64,000 nt of DNA from Balanoglossus misakiensis (taxonomy: Eukaryota; Hemichordata), in NCBI GenBank assembly GCA_040954595.2, contig CM082577.2, positions 1,860,001 to 1,924,000 of the forward strand. Direction: 5' to 3'. Under the pieces are notes generated by a model. It worked only from the letters and a program-made list of their open reading frames with translations. It had not been told where the DNA came from and ran no database searches. Of the stretch, positions 52,168 through 64,000 are shown piece after piece. Position numbers and translations under genes: made by a program. Each line of letters starts with the position of its first letter. The stretch's first letter is position 1.

Positions 52168-55100
52168 ACAAATCAATTAACCATCAGAGAGTTGAGCACA
52201 CACACTGGTGTGGATATTTCGTTACATTTTTGTGGGTCCTTCTCCAGAAACCCTTGGTCCTCACTCCGATTCTCATTGTGTGAATGTGCCAGCCTGAATG
52301 TGCTCTGCAAAATGCCCCTTTGAGAAAAGCCATCGGTCTGTCTGAATAGAAATCTCATTGTTTGGGGGGAGCGCAGAGAACTCAACAAAAAGATTTCCCT
52401 ATTCGATTCCGTTTCCCAAAAGATTGCTGTTTTATTCTCTCATAGATTTTCTCCCCCGAAAGTGAATTCTTTCAGGCCGCGATGTTTGCGTGAGTGCCGA
52501 CCTTAATTAGAATCTGATACAGTTAGCCTCGTCTTGTCTCGTCTCGTTAAGGTCCAACGCCGCGGAACATTAAAAAATGATAGTGCTCTGTATTCATGGG
52601 ACCAGTTTATGATGCCATTACGGGACAATTGGCGGGTGATTGGGATGTCTTTATGTTGTTGATTATTTTTCTCCTGTGTACACAGTGAAAACCTGCCTTG
52701 TCGCACGGTGCGGCCGGACAAAACAGGCCAGGGTTTCTGTGTCAACATTAGTTTTTGACAACAAAAGTTTCCTGTCAATGCGACACAATACCGGGACTTT
52801 TCTAGATTGATTCCGCAGAAGAAATTTTATGAGTGGGTGTGCTATATTTGTGTTGCATTTCTGTGCCGGGATTTCCTCTGTGATTATGACCGTCATGTTC
52901 TGTGCAATTGTCGGCCGTGGTTGACAGTCACGGTTATTAATGACGATTCAGCATTTTTAGGCTAACCTGTATGCTCTGTGTACAGCTCTTTTCCACTGGG
53001 AAAGCTGAACTTTTAAAATTAAAATGAGTCGTACTAGACACAATTCCAGTCCATGGTCCGACCTATTGGTGCCATGGCTTGTTTTTTTAATCCCCCATGA
53101 AGTGAGTCACCTCTGTAGCCGTCTGGCCATATATCGTAGAATCACGATTTCCACTGTCAGGAGCCTATCACCATCCATTATCATGCCCTATGCATCAGCA
53201 TCTCTTAATGTTCGTTGAACTTCACATTTCCTGCAACCAGCCTTTATTAAAAGACTCGCATGCCAAGACTCTGTGTCTGACAAGATGTTTGGAGACTTTG
53301 GTGTGTCACTTCCACCATTGACTTCCTGTGGCAGGTCTTCGATCCCGTGCCACCCAAACTGAATCAGAATTTGTTAAACGAGTGGGATGAACCTATGTGT
53401 AATGAGATTGATTGGGCCGCGCGAAGTCGGCCCCCTTGCTTTTATTCGCGTTAAATCGCAATTTGTCATTGCCAGGCAATTGCCAATGATGTACGTCTTG
53501 TGTACACGTGTACATGTACACACACATTGGTTCACAAGTCCCACTCACATGATAAGCTGTGAGGCAGTGTTGTACATATAACAGCAATGATACGCATCAT
53601 TATTTTCGTATGCTGCAGGAAGTGTTGTATTCTCATCCACCCTGGCAGCTGGTGTTGGAATTCGAAGGCACCCTGAAAACTTCTACTAGTTCATTGTACC
53701 GTACTTTCAAAAGTGACCCCCATCCATTCTCAATAGCTTTTCACTTTATCTGTTGAACCATAAGGATGGCGTCAACATCAGTACGTAGCATTAATGAATT
53801 TGGTTTTCAATTAATGTGCATCAGAAAGACAGATGAGTTGAGCAAAGCCATTGGGCAGTTCCGTGGCCAAGATCACAGGATTATAACTGGCTTAATTTAA
53901 TCTCAAGCCTCTGAAAAGAGATTCATTGAACCGTACTGAAGTAGTTTGTCACTAGTGTCACTAATTTAAATATGAATCGTTTTATGGGGACTTTTTTCTA
54001 CGTCGGAGATAATAAAAATACCCCTGCACTTCATAAAGTGATAGTACTGGTAATCATTAAACTGAATTCATGAATGGCTCAGGGCAGCAATAGCGGTAGA
54101 ATTCAAATGAGTATTTGTGTATTTGAGATTTGTGGTAGGGGAGGAGTGAGGTATTTATTGATATGATTTTTGTAAGAGACAAAGCAGAAATGTCCAGGTG
54201 TGCTGTGATGTCCGAGTGTCTATTTCTCTAACATGATCCCTAGAGCATTTGATTCAGTTTATGTACATCATTACGTATTGCGCCCAAACAGGTGTTCTGT
54301 GCGTACTGTCTGCCGGGCGTATTAATGACACCTACAGATTTGACATAAACAGAATGTACACCGTGTAATATGGGAGTTTTTGACCGACTGTGTCAGAGGT
54401 GGCCGTTGTTTTGTGTCAGATAGGTAGTATAGCTATGGGAACCTTGAAGGGGGTGCTTGTAATGTCACCAATACGCATTGTGAGGACGAGCACTGTTTGG
54501 TTATTGACAATGGACCACGTGAAGGAGTGTCTGTATTTGTGTAGATGCGGTCTTTATGAGATGTGCAGTGTGCTGTCCAGTTAGTCATAATGTCCGTCAT
54601 AGCTGAGAGGGATTGTGCCTGTTTTCTGAGCGCACGTTATTGGAAACACATATTTATTTTTTTGCTTGGCCTTATGCTGGATTCATTTACCCCCCTAATT
54701 TCTAGTTTTCATGCTACTGGGGAGTTGTGTGGTTTCACTATTAAATCTTGACACAGTCTACACGCTTCTGCGTTGGAAGTTTTTGGAATCCTGTCAAATG
54801 CCACCATTTCAAATGTTTACGTTTAATTCTCAGGTCACCTGGGTTCATTTGCAGTACATACAAACAGATCGACCTGAGCAAGTGCCATCTTCTACGTCAT
54901 ACTGTTATTTTATGTTTAAACTGAAATTTCTGAAACTCTCATTCTAAAGAATGACTCTGTACTTGTACTGTACCAGTGTACAAAGGGAAGAAAAAGCAGA
55001 CATGATCAAGATAGAACTATTAGCACAGTAAAATATAATTTGCTGTGCATAGTGTGAGCCAGACATGAGATGATTGAGATATGCCCCTAATCAATCATGC

Positions 55101-58100
55101 TATCAGTGATCTTGTCAGTGTTGAACATTAACAATCTCTCGGATTGTAAATAATAAATTCACATTGTGGCGCAGTTAATTTGTGTTTAAAAAAGACAGCC
55201 TTTTATTGCTGTGAATGTAAAGTTTGAAACCCATTCGTGGTAACTCCCCTTTAAATGGCCTGAAAGACAGATTATCAAACCTGATAGAGACCTAGTGGGC
55301 AGCTTAAGGGATTAAAGTTGATCCCATTTTTCAAAATCAAGTACTGCAGTGATGATAAGAATTAGGAATTCAGGCCATCGACACAACAGTCACACAGTCT
55401 ACAACTAATATGTTAATTCTGTATCTTTTCCGGTTAACCTTATTCTCAGTCACAATTTGGATTTTTTAAAATCATTTCATATCTAAGGCTTATACAGGCT
55501 TTGAAATTACCAAAACTTTTTCTACCAAGCCAATCTATGTGCTGTTTTCTATACATGACTGGATGCAATTGTTTGTGGATGAGATACATACCCAATAATC
55601 AATGGGTTTTGCCGATAGGTCATCTAGCAAAGATACTGTTCTGACTTCCACAGAGTGTTTCCATGCTGATACAGATATTTACAACTTGAATCGTCAATTG
55701 TTTTTTTGGTTTCCAAAAATAGGTGAGCGTATACTTGATAATGAAACAAGTGCACATTTTTTGTGGGTTGGGTTAAAGTGCACTGTCTTTTGACAATGCA
55801 TTCCTGTTATTTGAGGAGTTATCTTGCAAGCTGAATCGCCGATCACTCGAACACTGATCTGACTGTTTGTTGGCATACCACATCATTATCAATAAGGTGA
55901 CAGAAATGAATTACCTGTGTCATATCATTTTGATATTTCAAACTGACAAAATTAGCACGGTGCACTCAGGAAATCGATAAAGTAACTTCTCAGAGTCCCT
56001 CGAGATAAAATTAAACAGTTTGAAACTTTGCCACCCAAAGATAATGATGACAACTTTTGTCGTCAATAAAATTCAACATGTGTGGGATTTATTTCTGCGC
56101 CTTTGCATCATTTGGGTTCGATCTCAGTGTTGGCAGCATCACACATAAGCCAGCTGTCATCTCTGTTCACCACTGAAGGAGTTTCATATGCTTACATAAA
56201 GTGGTGATAATGTGTCCTATCCATTCATTGATGTACCTTGATGTAGACACTTAATCCAATCGGTATATCATTTATGGAACTTGGTGACCTCAGGGTAAAG
56301 GTCATGTTTATCATTGTCTCCCCCCCCCCCATCTTTGCAATGACACACTTCAGAGCAGTGATGAAGTTTCAAGCAAGCAGAGAACATGAATACAACTCCC
56401 TCTCCCAATAGAAACCACCCATTTTCTCCTTTCAAAGAGATTCATATGGATGGCATATTAAGAAAAAAAAAGCTTTTGTATTGGTCTGAATAGATCAGTA
56501 ATAGTGTCGTCTTCTATTGGATGTTGCTAGATTGAAAATATGAGTATTCTAGACGTGTTCACAGCTTGGAAAATATCTGAATGGCATTAATGTGCGCTAT
56601 TCTGCATTGACCATACGGTCATATGATTCCATATTATTTACCATTATATTTTACTTCTGCTCAATATTGTGCACGACAAACCTCCAAGCAATCCTGCATA
56701 TCAATTAAAACATGACACAGATCTGTTTTTGATTGCATTCGCTGCTAAAAGAGTGTGACACTGCAGAATTCCAAATTGGTTTTAATGTATAACTGGATTG
56801 AAAGACTAAAACTGGTATAATATGAACCTTTGGGCAAGCACCGGTGGTCTGTAAGTGTGATTATTCAATGAGGGGGAAATACAGCACTTATAATCCCCTA
56901 TTTCTTTTTATGGTACTTTGCTGAAGCTCATTAGAAAAATAATAGCATAATTTCAGATGACTGTTTTTTTGTGTGGAGTTGGTGTTGCACTGGACAGTTG
57001 CATGATTTACAATCTGGCACCAGTCATCAGCTTTTGAGTGTGTTTGTTAATGATAATCTGCTCGCTCTAAATTGCTGTCAACTCTCTGCCAATTATTGGT
57101 TTAGTTTCCGGAAATGAGTTTTCAGCATTTAGTGTTGTATCAGAAAATGACTAGTGTAGGAGTACTTGCAAAATATAGCCATGTGAGATGATACTTGAAA
57201 TATGTCACTGAACTAACTCTAGTGTTATAATCTTGCCTATAGTCAAATTCAATTCTGTGAATTGACAAGTACAAGCATACTTCAGTCGTATTAAAGAGCA
57301 GAGGTTACAGGTTTCAAGTACGGAGAAAACATTTCTCAAAAACATAATGGCAGGTTCGCCGGTAGCTGCTGGCACCATTTGTCATCGTAGGTAGAGGACC
57401 CCCCATCTGTCCATCTGCAGGTACAGTCGCAATTCATCATGGACATCGGGAACGCAACTTCAGTATGGACCAATCAGGGTTCTGTTTTGTAGGAGATACA
57501 GAGTTGTATTTTGTTGCGCAATCATCCAGGGGTTGATTATCTAGCAAAAAAAAATATGTCTTCGGAGTGGAGACATACAGCCAAGGGCATGGAGATAGTA
57601 GTAAACTTTTAGCCTGACCCTGGTCATTGGAATATTTGGACTTGTCCTATCGTGGCCGAGGACGCCTATTGGCTTTTTCTAAGGTTTTGTTTGTTTTCTG
57701 TGTACAAATGATCTTGAAGTCGAAGGTAAGTTTACAGGTTTTGCCAGGATGGTTGTTTTTACAATACAGAAAATGGCATTCCATAAAATTTAACTATTCA
57801 GGATGTAGTGATGTTTTTCGATATTGATTGTGATATGCTTGTGGCTATACCGAGAGAAAAAAAAATCATGTCTTCAGAATTCGAGAATTATCCAAGCTTT
57901 ACTTTGCGAAATCAAAAACAGTAACTACTTCAGATGCAAAAAGGTCCCTGTGTGTTTTAGTCATGGTTACTGCCGATGATGTGATGAACTTCTTGAAAAT
58001 TAACATGAAATTCAATACAGAGATTTGTTGTGCGGTAGTTCTCACTCTCAGCCGGGGTGGTTTATTTGGAAGTTGCTTACAAGATGTAACACAAGTAGCC

Positions 58101-61100
58101 AGGGCAAGCGGCGTGGGTGCAACGTGAAACCTGATCTGTACGTCGGAGCAAACGCCCTTCTGTTGCTACGTGCCAGCTGTATATGTGCCAGCTATCGCCT
58201 GGAGTCTAGACTAATCCCAGACCGAGATATATTTTTCATGCATTTTTTAACGAGTGTTTATGTTTCGCTGCTAGATGGGGTGTTTGCTTAAGGACATGGG
58301 GGAAAAATCCCAGGGATAAGGTTCAGTACTTGTATGGCTTCCTCTGTTTATTTCCTGTTTAACTTCAATGGGTTTGTAGTATTGAGAGACAGACCGACGA
58401 AAACGTAAAATACATTTTGAACTAGCCATGCAGTGGCAGGAACAAACAAGAGTCATGCACCGATCCCCTCAGATAACCCATTTTAATCGGCATCACTTGA
58501 AATAGGCAGGATACTTTGCAGATATCACCAAAAATCAATGCTTCTGTCAAAATGTCATGAGAATGATCGATTGTGGCTGTGTTGTTTGGTACAAAGACTG
58601 CTAAACAGTATCAAGAATGGTGATTTCTAATCATTCATGACGCAATGTGATAAATATTTATGGCGCAGTTTGATAATAAAAAATAAAATGCTTCTGGGAG
58701 GACTGAGTCAAGACTTTCAGGAGCCAGCATAATATCAAACAAAAACAATTGTATACATCTATCCATCAAAATTTTAACATGATTATGTGCCTGAGCTGTA
58801 CATATATCTGTTTCAGTTAAACCGATTTATTCAATTGTCAAGACATAATTGTGTACAGCATAAAACACTGTTTGTTTATACTGTATAGCCAAAACATCTA
58901 TCAGGTGTTTCAAAAAGAGTGAACAGTCCTGTTCCATTTTGCCAACCTCACAACTACACATATTTACATCAGATTTTAATCAGATTGAGTATTGAATAGA
59001 AAAGTCTGTTTGGATGTGGAAGTTGCGTTTGGATCAAGAGCCTGGTGGTCGTGGGAGTCGCTATTGAATTTGACAGAATAGTTGCCAGATTATGACAGTT
59101 TTCACAAGTTTTTACAGATGACAAATTAATCTCCGTGAATGCTCACATACTTCAAATAGCATCTTGCTAAAATCTCCTGTGGATTTCTGGTACCATTCTG
59201 TAAAGTATTACTTGCTAACAACATGTAAAGGCTTTAGTGTAGTTTCAATTGATTGGGGGGGGGGGGGTATTAAAGAGGTAGTGCTGCCCCACAAAGCATT
59301 AGCCACAGTGGCACTCTTGGGAATAATGCCACTTCAATGAAAGTCTTGATTAAATCACCAAGGTGGTTTGGGACCACTTACATGTAATGCTTACATAACA
59401 AGACTAGCTTCCATTATCATGTCATTTGAATTATTGTACCTGCATTGTACTGCAAAATGCCTGTGGTTTCATGTGACCATTTACAGTTTGTTTGTACAAA
59501 TTGTCTTCTCTTGCAGAGAAAGCTCAGCTTTAGCTTTGATGTACTGGATGTTTTATTAAATAATACAACTAAAATAAAAAAGTATGAATCTTAGATAACC
59601 ACATTGAGGATGATACTACGTAGTAATTGACGTGAGAATAGTTGTCCTCTTTTTAATCAACGTGCTATGATGGCAAGTAGACTCAACTGATGATGGCAAA
59701 AATGGAGAAATAGGGAATGGAATTACCAGGGAATTGAAATGAAGTGATGTACTTGGAAGGGGTGGCAGGGAATTACCCTTATTGGGTGTAAGTAGTGCTT
59801 TGGGGGAAAATAGCTGGTATAAACAAAAGGCAAAGTGGCTGATAACGTTGGTCTAATTCTACCAGATCTTATTGGCACACATGCATGTATTGCTTATTAC
59901 CCGACTATGCTCACCAAGGGAATAAAACTGTACTGCCTAATTTTTATAATGTAGGTCTTGGCATGACTGTCTGTCACGATATTTGTACAAGAAAAAGATT
60001 TTATCTTCACCTTGGATAAGGCAGTCTGAAAAGGCATTCTCAGAACTCTCTCGTGCATCAGATTTGATTGATGTACAATTGGCAAAGCGTTTTTCGAAGT
60101 TTCGCCATTACCACAACGTGCTTCACTGCTTCCAGTCAATTACCGTTCGCGCACAAAAGAGGCAGAATAATGGCAATAAAAAACGGTGAAATACTATCAA
60201 CGGGATACAATGATCTTTTAAATGTGAAGCACAAATTTTTACAACCGAGTTTGTAAAGAAAATGCAAATGGCTGAGATTTGTAACATTCCATGGCTATTA
60301 ATCGGTCCAGCGCACGTCGGTGTTTAGAAATCCACCATGATTTCTGGTTCACGTACTCCCCCATTTTCTGCCGTGACCTCTCAATGTGCTCGGATTTTCC
60401 ACTGTACTTGATATGGTTGCCTTTGAGACGGCGTGTTTCTCTCGCTGCTTGTTTTGCCTGACAGGGATCCAGCGTCGGCCATATTGTTTATACATTCCAC
60501 CTGTTGAGCTGCGTCATGCCCCGCAGACCGTTTTACTTTGTTTTGTTTTTTATTTTCTGTAATGTGGTCTCTCTCCTTCACACCAGTCAGTAAGTCTCAT
60601 TTTCCCACGATTGGTTGCTTTCAATAATCGGCGCTTTCCAGAAAGAAATGTTATTTCAGAAAGAAATGGACACGCTTTGTATAAAAATAAACAAATAGTC
60701 AAAAATAGTTGGCTGTATTCTCGAGTTTTGTCTCTTTGTTGAGGTTAAAGCTGCCCATGCTGGAAATTGAAGTGGCCATATTTGAACTCGCGTTTGTACC
60801 AACGTGTTCTCCATGCTGTTCATGCAGTTATTTTTTACACATATTCTTGCTGGCAAGGCTTGCCCCTCTGCGACATGTTACCACAGGAATATAATAAACT
60901 TCCTTGTTATTTACAGTCAGTCTCATCAAATGTCCAAAATTTTTGAGTTGAGGGAACTTGAGTTGATCATTTTCCAAATAGTGCAGAGATGATTTTTGTG
61001 CATTTTTCCAACCACATCCAGTTGATAAAAAAGATAATTTCTTGAAAATGATGCTTGTGTTGATTCCTGTTTCAGAAAACCATACAGTTGGTGTGAACTA

Positions 61101-62251
61101 TTAGCATGTCAAGTGCAATACATACATTGTTAACGAAACAGTTGTTACCAAGCTCAAAAATGTCCAAATAGTTGCCAGCTGATGAGATTTGGTTGTAGGC
61201 CTCTGCAATGTTATAAAGTGACCAGGAAAAAGTCAATGACATCTGTACCTACGGGCGCTTATCACTCAAGGTGCACTTTATACAACACCACACCCGTTTT
61301 TATTGAACCAGAAATCAGTATATCACAGAGTGGAGGGAAGTGTTCTTGATTGATATACCAGATTTGGTTGCCAAGTTCCAGATGACATTGAAGTGAGATT
61401 AGCCCAGTAATTAGCGTGGCAGGGGTATAAAAACAGGCCAAGGTTTTTTGCTGCATTTTTTGTGCACTCCAAAAATCTTGAATCGAAATTGTGGTTGTGG
61501 TTTTGAAAATTTCCATTTCCATCTAAGAAATGTAGTTTCTGATGACAAGTGTGTATTTCTATTACTATCAGTTGCTGATGAAACACTTGGGAGCAGTGCA
61601 TGTTGACTGCTGACAGTAGAAACTTGGAGGTCAAATAGAAATTAGGTCAAATACAGGTACCATACTTCCTGATTCAGTGATTTTTTGTTTCTGACCTGGG
61701 CTATAAAACTAAACACACATCCCACTACAAAATAAAATAAATAAATATATATACACACACACAAAACAAATACCCGTACATGTAAATAAATGATTTTGGG
61801 TAACGTAAATTCTGAAATCTTTGAAATAAATGTTTAATCTGATCATCTAAGATTTAGGTTTTCATGTTTGCAATATCCAAGTTCAGGCGACGATCCCCGT
61901 GGAAGGCTAAAATAACAGGTTACGACAGAAAATGTTGCCCGGCCTTTTAGAAATTAATTGACATGTTTCCTTTTGTCTGATTAACAATGGAACTGTGAAA
62001 GTGAAACCAGAAGATATAGTAGTAGACTGATAATCTGATATTGTTATATTGTTAATTAATTATTAAGGTACCCTCATTGAAAAGGTCTGATTGTTTTTTT
62101 GAAGTACAATGGCTTTGTTGACCTGAAAGGGACAGTCTGTTTCTCACCCTCTGAAGTCTTAGTACCGGTAGTAGATAATTAGGGAGCTCTCTTCATCAAT
62201 AGCTAGTAAAACAGTCCTTTACTAACTCTCTCTTCTGATCTGTTTGCACAG

Positions 62252-62377
62252 ACGATGGATAGCAGCTGATTGCCTGCCATGACACTCCACTACAAACATG
62301 GCTAGCAATGGTGCGACAAGACGGTCATTCGCCTTGAAGACCAGAGGGCTGGCAGGCAACACTCTGGACGAAACCAG
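62252..62377 (+). CDS. First coding exon of an unidentified gene (continues beyond window)
   Basis: Acceptor tgtttgcacag ends at 62251 and donor AACCAG|GTATTT begins at 62378. The longest frame starts at ATG 62298 (aaacATGG context) and encodes 26 residues plus two bases: MASNGATRRSFALKTRGLAG, then NTLDET. Two short upstream frames precede it, ATG 62254 (stop after 4 codons) and ATG 62279 (ends TAG overlapping the main start region), so translation may be attenuated. I do not recognise the protein. The rest of the gene must lie to the right; no second exon was found before 64000. Confidence 0.5.
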
Positions 62378-62392
62378 GTATTTTCTTTTTCT

Positions 62393-62498
62393 CTAACCCT
62401 TTCACCCCCAGTTTCCTCTTAAGAGGTCCAGCCTTACATGTATGATGTACCATAGAAAACAATAGGTTTGGACTGAAACATGGTGGTGAAATGGTTAA
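62393..62498. mobile_element. TTAA-type MITE, copy G
   Basis: Left end ctaaccctttcacccccagt, right end tggtggtgaaatggttaa. The interior (cttaagaggtcca, ccatagaaaacaat) matches copies A, D and F. It begins only 16 bp after the donor of the 62252-62377 exon. Confidence 0.75.
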
Positions 62499-62807
62499 AG
62501 GTCCACTCTCTGTAACTTTGCCTTTTTATAGTATTTTTATGTTCAGTGTATCAACCATGGTTTGTTGTTTGGCTCCCTGATTGAACACTTATATTCTCAA
62601 CATACTCCATGTGCGCATAATCGGTATTGTTATTGTTGAAAATTCAAGTCCGGACGGGAATTTGTCAACAATAGCAATGGGGCGTATATATCTGAAAATA
62701 CATGACAAGTTGCAATTTGGGAGGAGAACAAGAAAATGTAGTTCAACCATTGCACAAAGCAAAAAACTACTGAAAATAGCCAAAAGTTACATATAGTGGC
62801 CCTTTAA
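62495..62807. mobile_element. Second TTAA-flanked MITE family, about 313 bp
   Basis: Left end TTAAAGGTCCACTCTCTG followed by taacttt. The right end, reverse-complemented, reads TTAAAGGGCCACTATATG followed by taactttt. This gives inverted repeats of about 27 bp with three mismatches, including TTAA at both edges. It abuts copy G and shares its TTAA. The 71-codon frame inside it has no transposase similarity that I can see. Confidence 0.75.
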
Positions 62808-64000
62808 TTTAGTGAAATGTCAATGTCTGTATCTGTAGACCGACAATCAGTCAGTCCAAACACGCAGCCTTCATCTCTGTATTCTTGGCGACTTCTGTTT
62901 CGTAGCTTACAATGATCTAGCCTCAAGTTCTCTGTACAAAGTGTATACACCGCTGATCAAATAGAAAAAAAGACATGCTGAATGATACTCGACGCTGACA
63001 GAAATCAGAGGGGGAGGGCAGAAGTGTCACTGTGGATTCACAACACAAAATTCTTTCCTCCATAATACAGCCACTTTCACAAACACCATCTTGTTGCTCT
63101 GAATCCAAATTTGCGACCTGTAAAAATACCTTGTATTCAAATGTCACCATGTATATTTCTTGCTGAGCTGTTAACATGATGAAGATATTGAATGTGTTAT
63201 TATTTCCAAGATAATATTGTTGAGAGTTTATTATGTAAGATATAAACACACCAAACCCCTGTTTCCAATAAGCAATTTACCTCCTGAGAAGCAACATGTG
63301 TAAGGAATTCAACTTATCAAACCCAAAGACTAAATATTTCCCATCTGAAAGTTTTCAATAAGAAATTTATCATAGTTAAATACAAACTGCAATGGATTCT
63401 TGATGTCAAACCTCAAGACTAAACATTTTTTATCCAAAGTTAATTAATTTTGATATGAATTACTGTGCTTGTATATTTAGCAAATGAAGTGCTTTCAGCT
63501 TATTACTTATTATATCACAGGTTTTGTTTATTATTAAATGTTAAACAGAATATTGGGTGTGGAAAAATGACTGTTCAGGTACCTACAGCATAAAATTCAA
63601 ATGTTTCCAGACAAAATCTTCATCTGGGTGCACAAGGGTCAATGCCAAACCAATTGTTGCTGATGGAAAGGTCTCCTGTTTTGCACACAGCAGGCAGACA
63701 GAGACAGGCATTTTTTTGCAAATTATACTCCAGTATAATTTAAAACACATGAAGGAACCCGGGGCCAGGAGTCTTCGAGTCGGTCGCGATCAAATTTCAG
63801 CATGCCAATTTCGTAATCAAATGGAATAGAAATGTAAATCGGGCACATTGAATTATTTTTTAGGAATTGGTTTTATTGGGTATGTTTGCTGTCCTCGCAT
63901 GAAATAAAAAGTTACTGTTCGAAATAAAGTGGGATGGTAAAAATTTGCAACTGCCATAATACAACAGACAAAGATTTTTTCTGAGATTTACGATGTAGAT
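62808..64000 (+). other. Intron or intergenic DNA to the window edge
   Basis: No exon was recognised. Frames at 62923-63249 (-) and 63557-63829 (+) lack homologous look and splice support. Confidence 0.5.

Larger units (their letters stand above)
49345..62251 (+). other. Long non-coding stretch, possibly a 12.9 kb first intron
   Basis: No coding exon was recognised in nearly 13 kb; all reading frames are short and lack family resemblance. Contents I can name are a purine-rich tandem repeat (50250-50660), an X-box-like site (52154-52167), a C run at about 56320, a G run at about 59255 and an AT/AC dinucleotide run at about 61740-61770. The rest looks like unique A+T-rich DNA. Confidence 0.5.

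Noticed and set aside
52503-52896. Overlapping minus-strand frames of 91 and 77 codons
   Set aside because: Different frames covering the same DNA, no splice sites, no recognisable motif.
56105-56135. tRNA-like B-box phrase gggttcgatctcag
   Set aside because: No matching A-box, acceptor stem or cloverleaf could be drawn around it.
62581-62796. 71-codon frame as a possible gene
   Set aside because: Lies wholly inside the 313-bp inverted-repeat element and has no transposase features.

Overview
This window is animal nuclear DNA. It is A+T-rich, its genes are broken into many short exons with GT-AG (and two GC-AG) introns, and long non-coding stretches carry small inverted-repeat transposons. 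The protein set (cyclin F, LDAF1/promethin, mitochondrial tyrosyl-tRNA synthetase, the ciliary protein CCDC40, the Rab-GAP TBC1D16, histone H4 and a phosphatase carrying a starch-binding domain) fits an invertebrate, most likely a non-vertebrate deuterostome (hemichordate, echinoderm or cephalochordate). The exact group cannot be read from the sequence, and a lophotrochozoan is not excluded.

Layout, left to right. 1004-4565 (+): last twelve exons of cyclin F (CCNF); its F-box end lies to the left of the window. 8284-8907 (-): LDAF1-like lipid-droplet protein, head-to-head with YARS2 (9440-13356, +) across a promoter of about 100 bp. YARS2 converges tail-to-tail on CCDC40 (13797-20451, -), with interleaved polyadenylation signals. 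CCDC40 is head-to-head with TBC1D16 (non-coding first exon ending 20623, coding 29250-36909, +) across a shared promoter of at most about 170 bp. A solitary intronless replication-type histone H4 gene lies at 39589-39900 (+). Next is a five-coding-segment gene (41194-46108, +) for a dual-specificity phosphatase followed by a CBM20 starch/glycogen-binding domain. From about 48.9 kb to the end there is a candidate promoter and 5' exon, a roughly 13 kb non-coding stretch, and one small coding exon (62298-62377) of an unidentified gene that leaves the window. The first five genes alternate strictly in strand (+,-,+,-,+).

The most interesting locus is the phosphatase. It has two adjacent exons (43785-43898 and 43954-44067), each exactly 114 nt, in identical phase, and each encoding its own complete CX5R catalytic loop. 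They are separated by an intron of only 55 nt. This is the signature of mutually exclusive exons that would swap the active site of one enzyme. The domain order (phosphatase then CBM20) is the reverse of laforin.

Other points of interest are the head-to-head CCDC40/TBC1D16 pair, which from memory is also the human arrangement; a family of TTAA-flanked miniature transposons; two GC-AG introns in YARS2; candidate RFX X-boxes, two of them upstream of the ciliary gene; and a strong excess of the palindrome TACATGTA. All gene models were built by hand from reading frames, splice consensus and remembered homologues. No database search was run.
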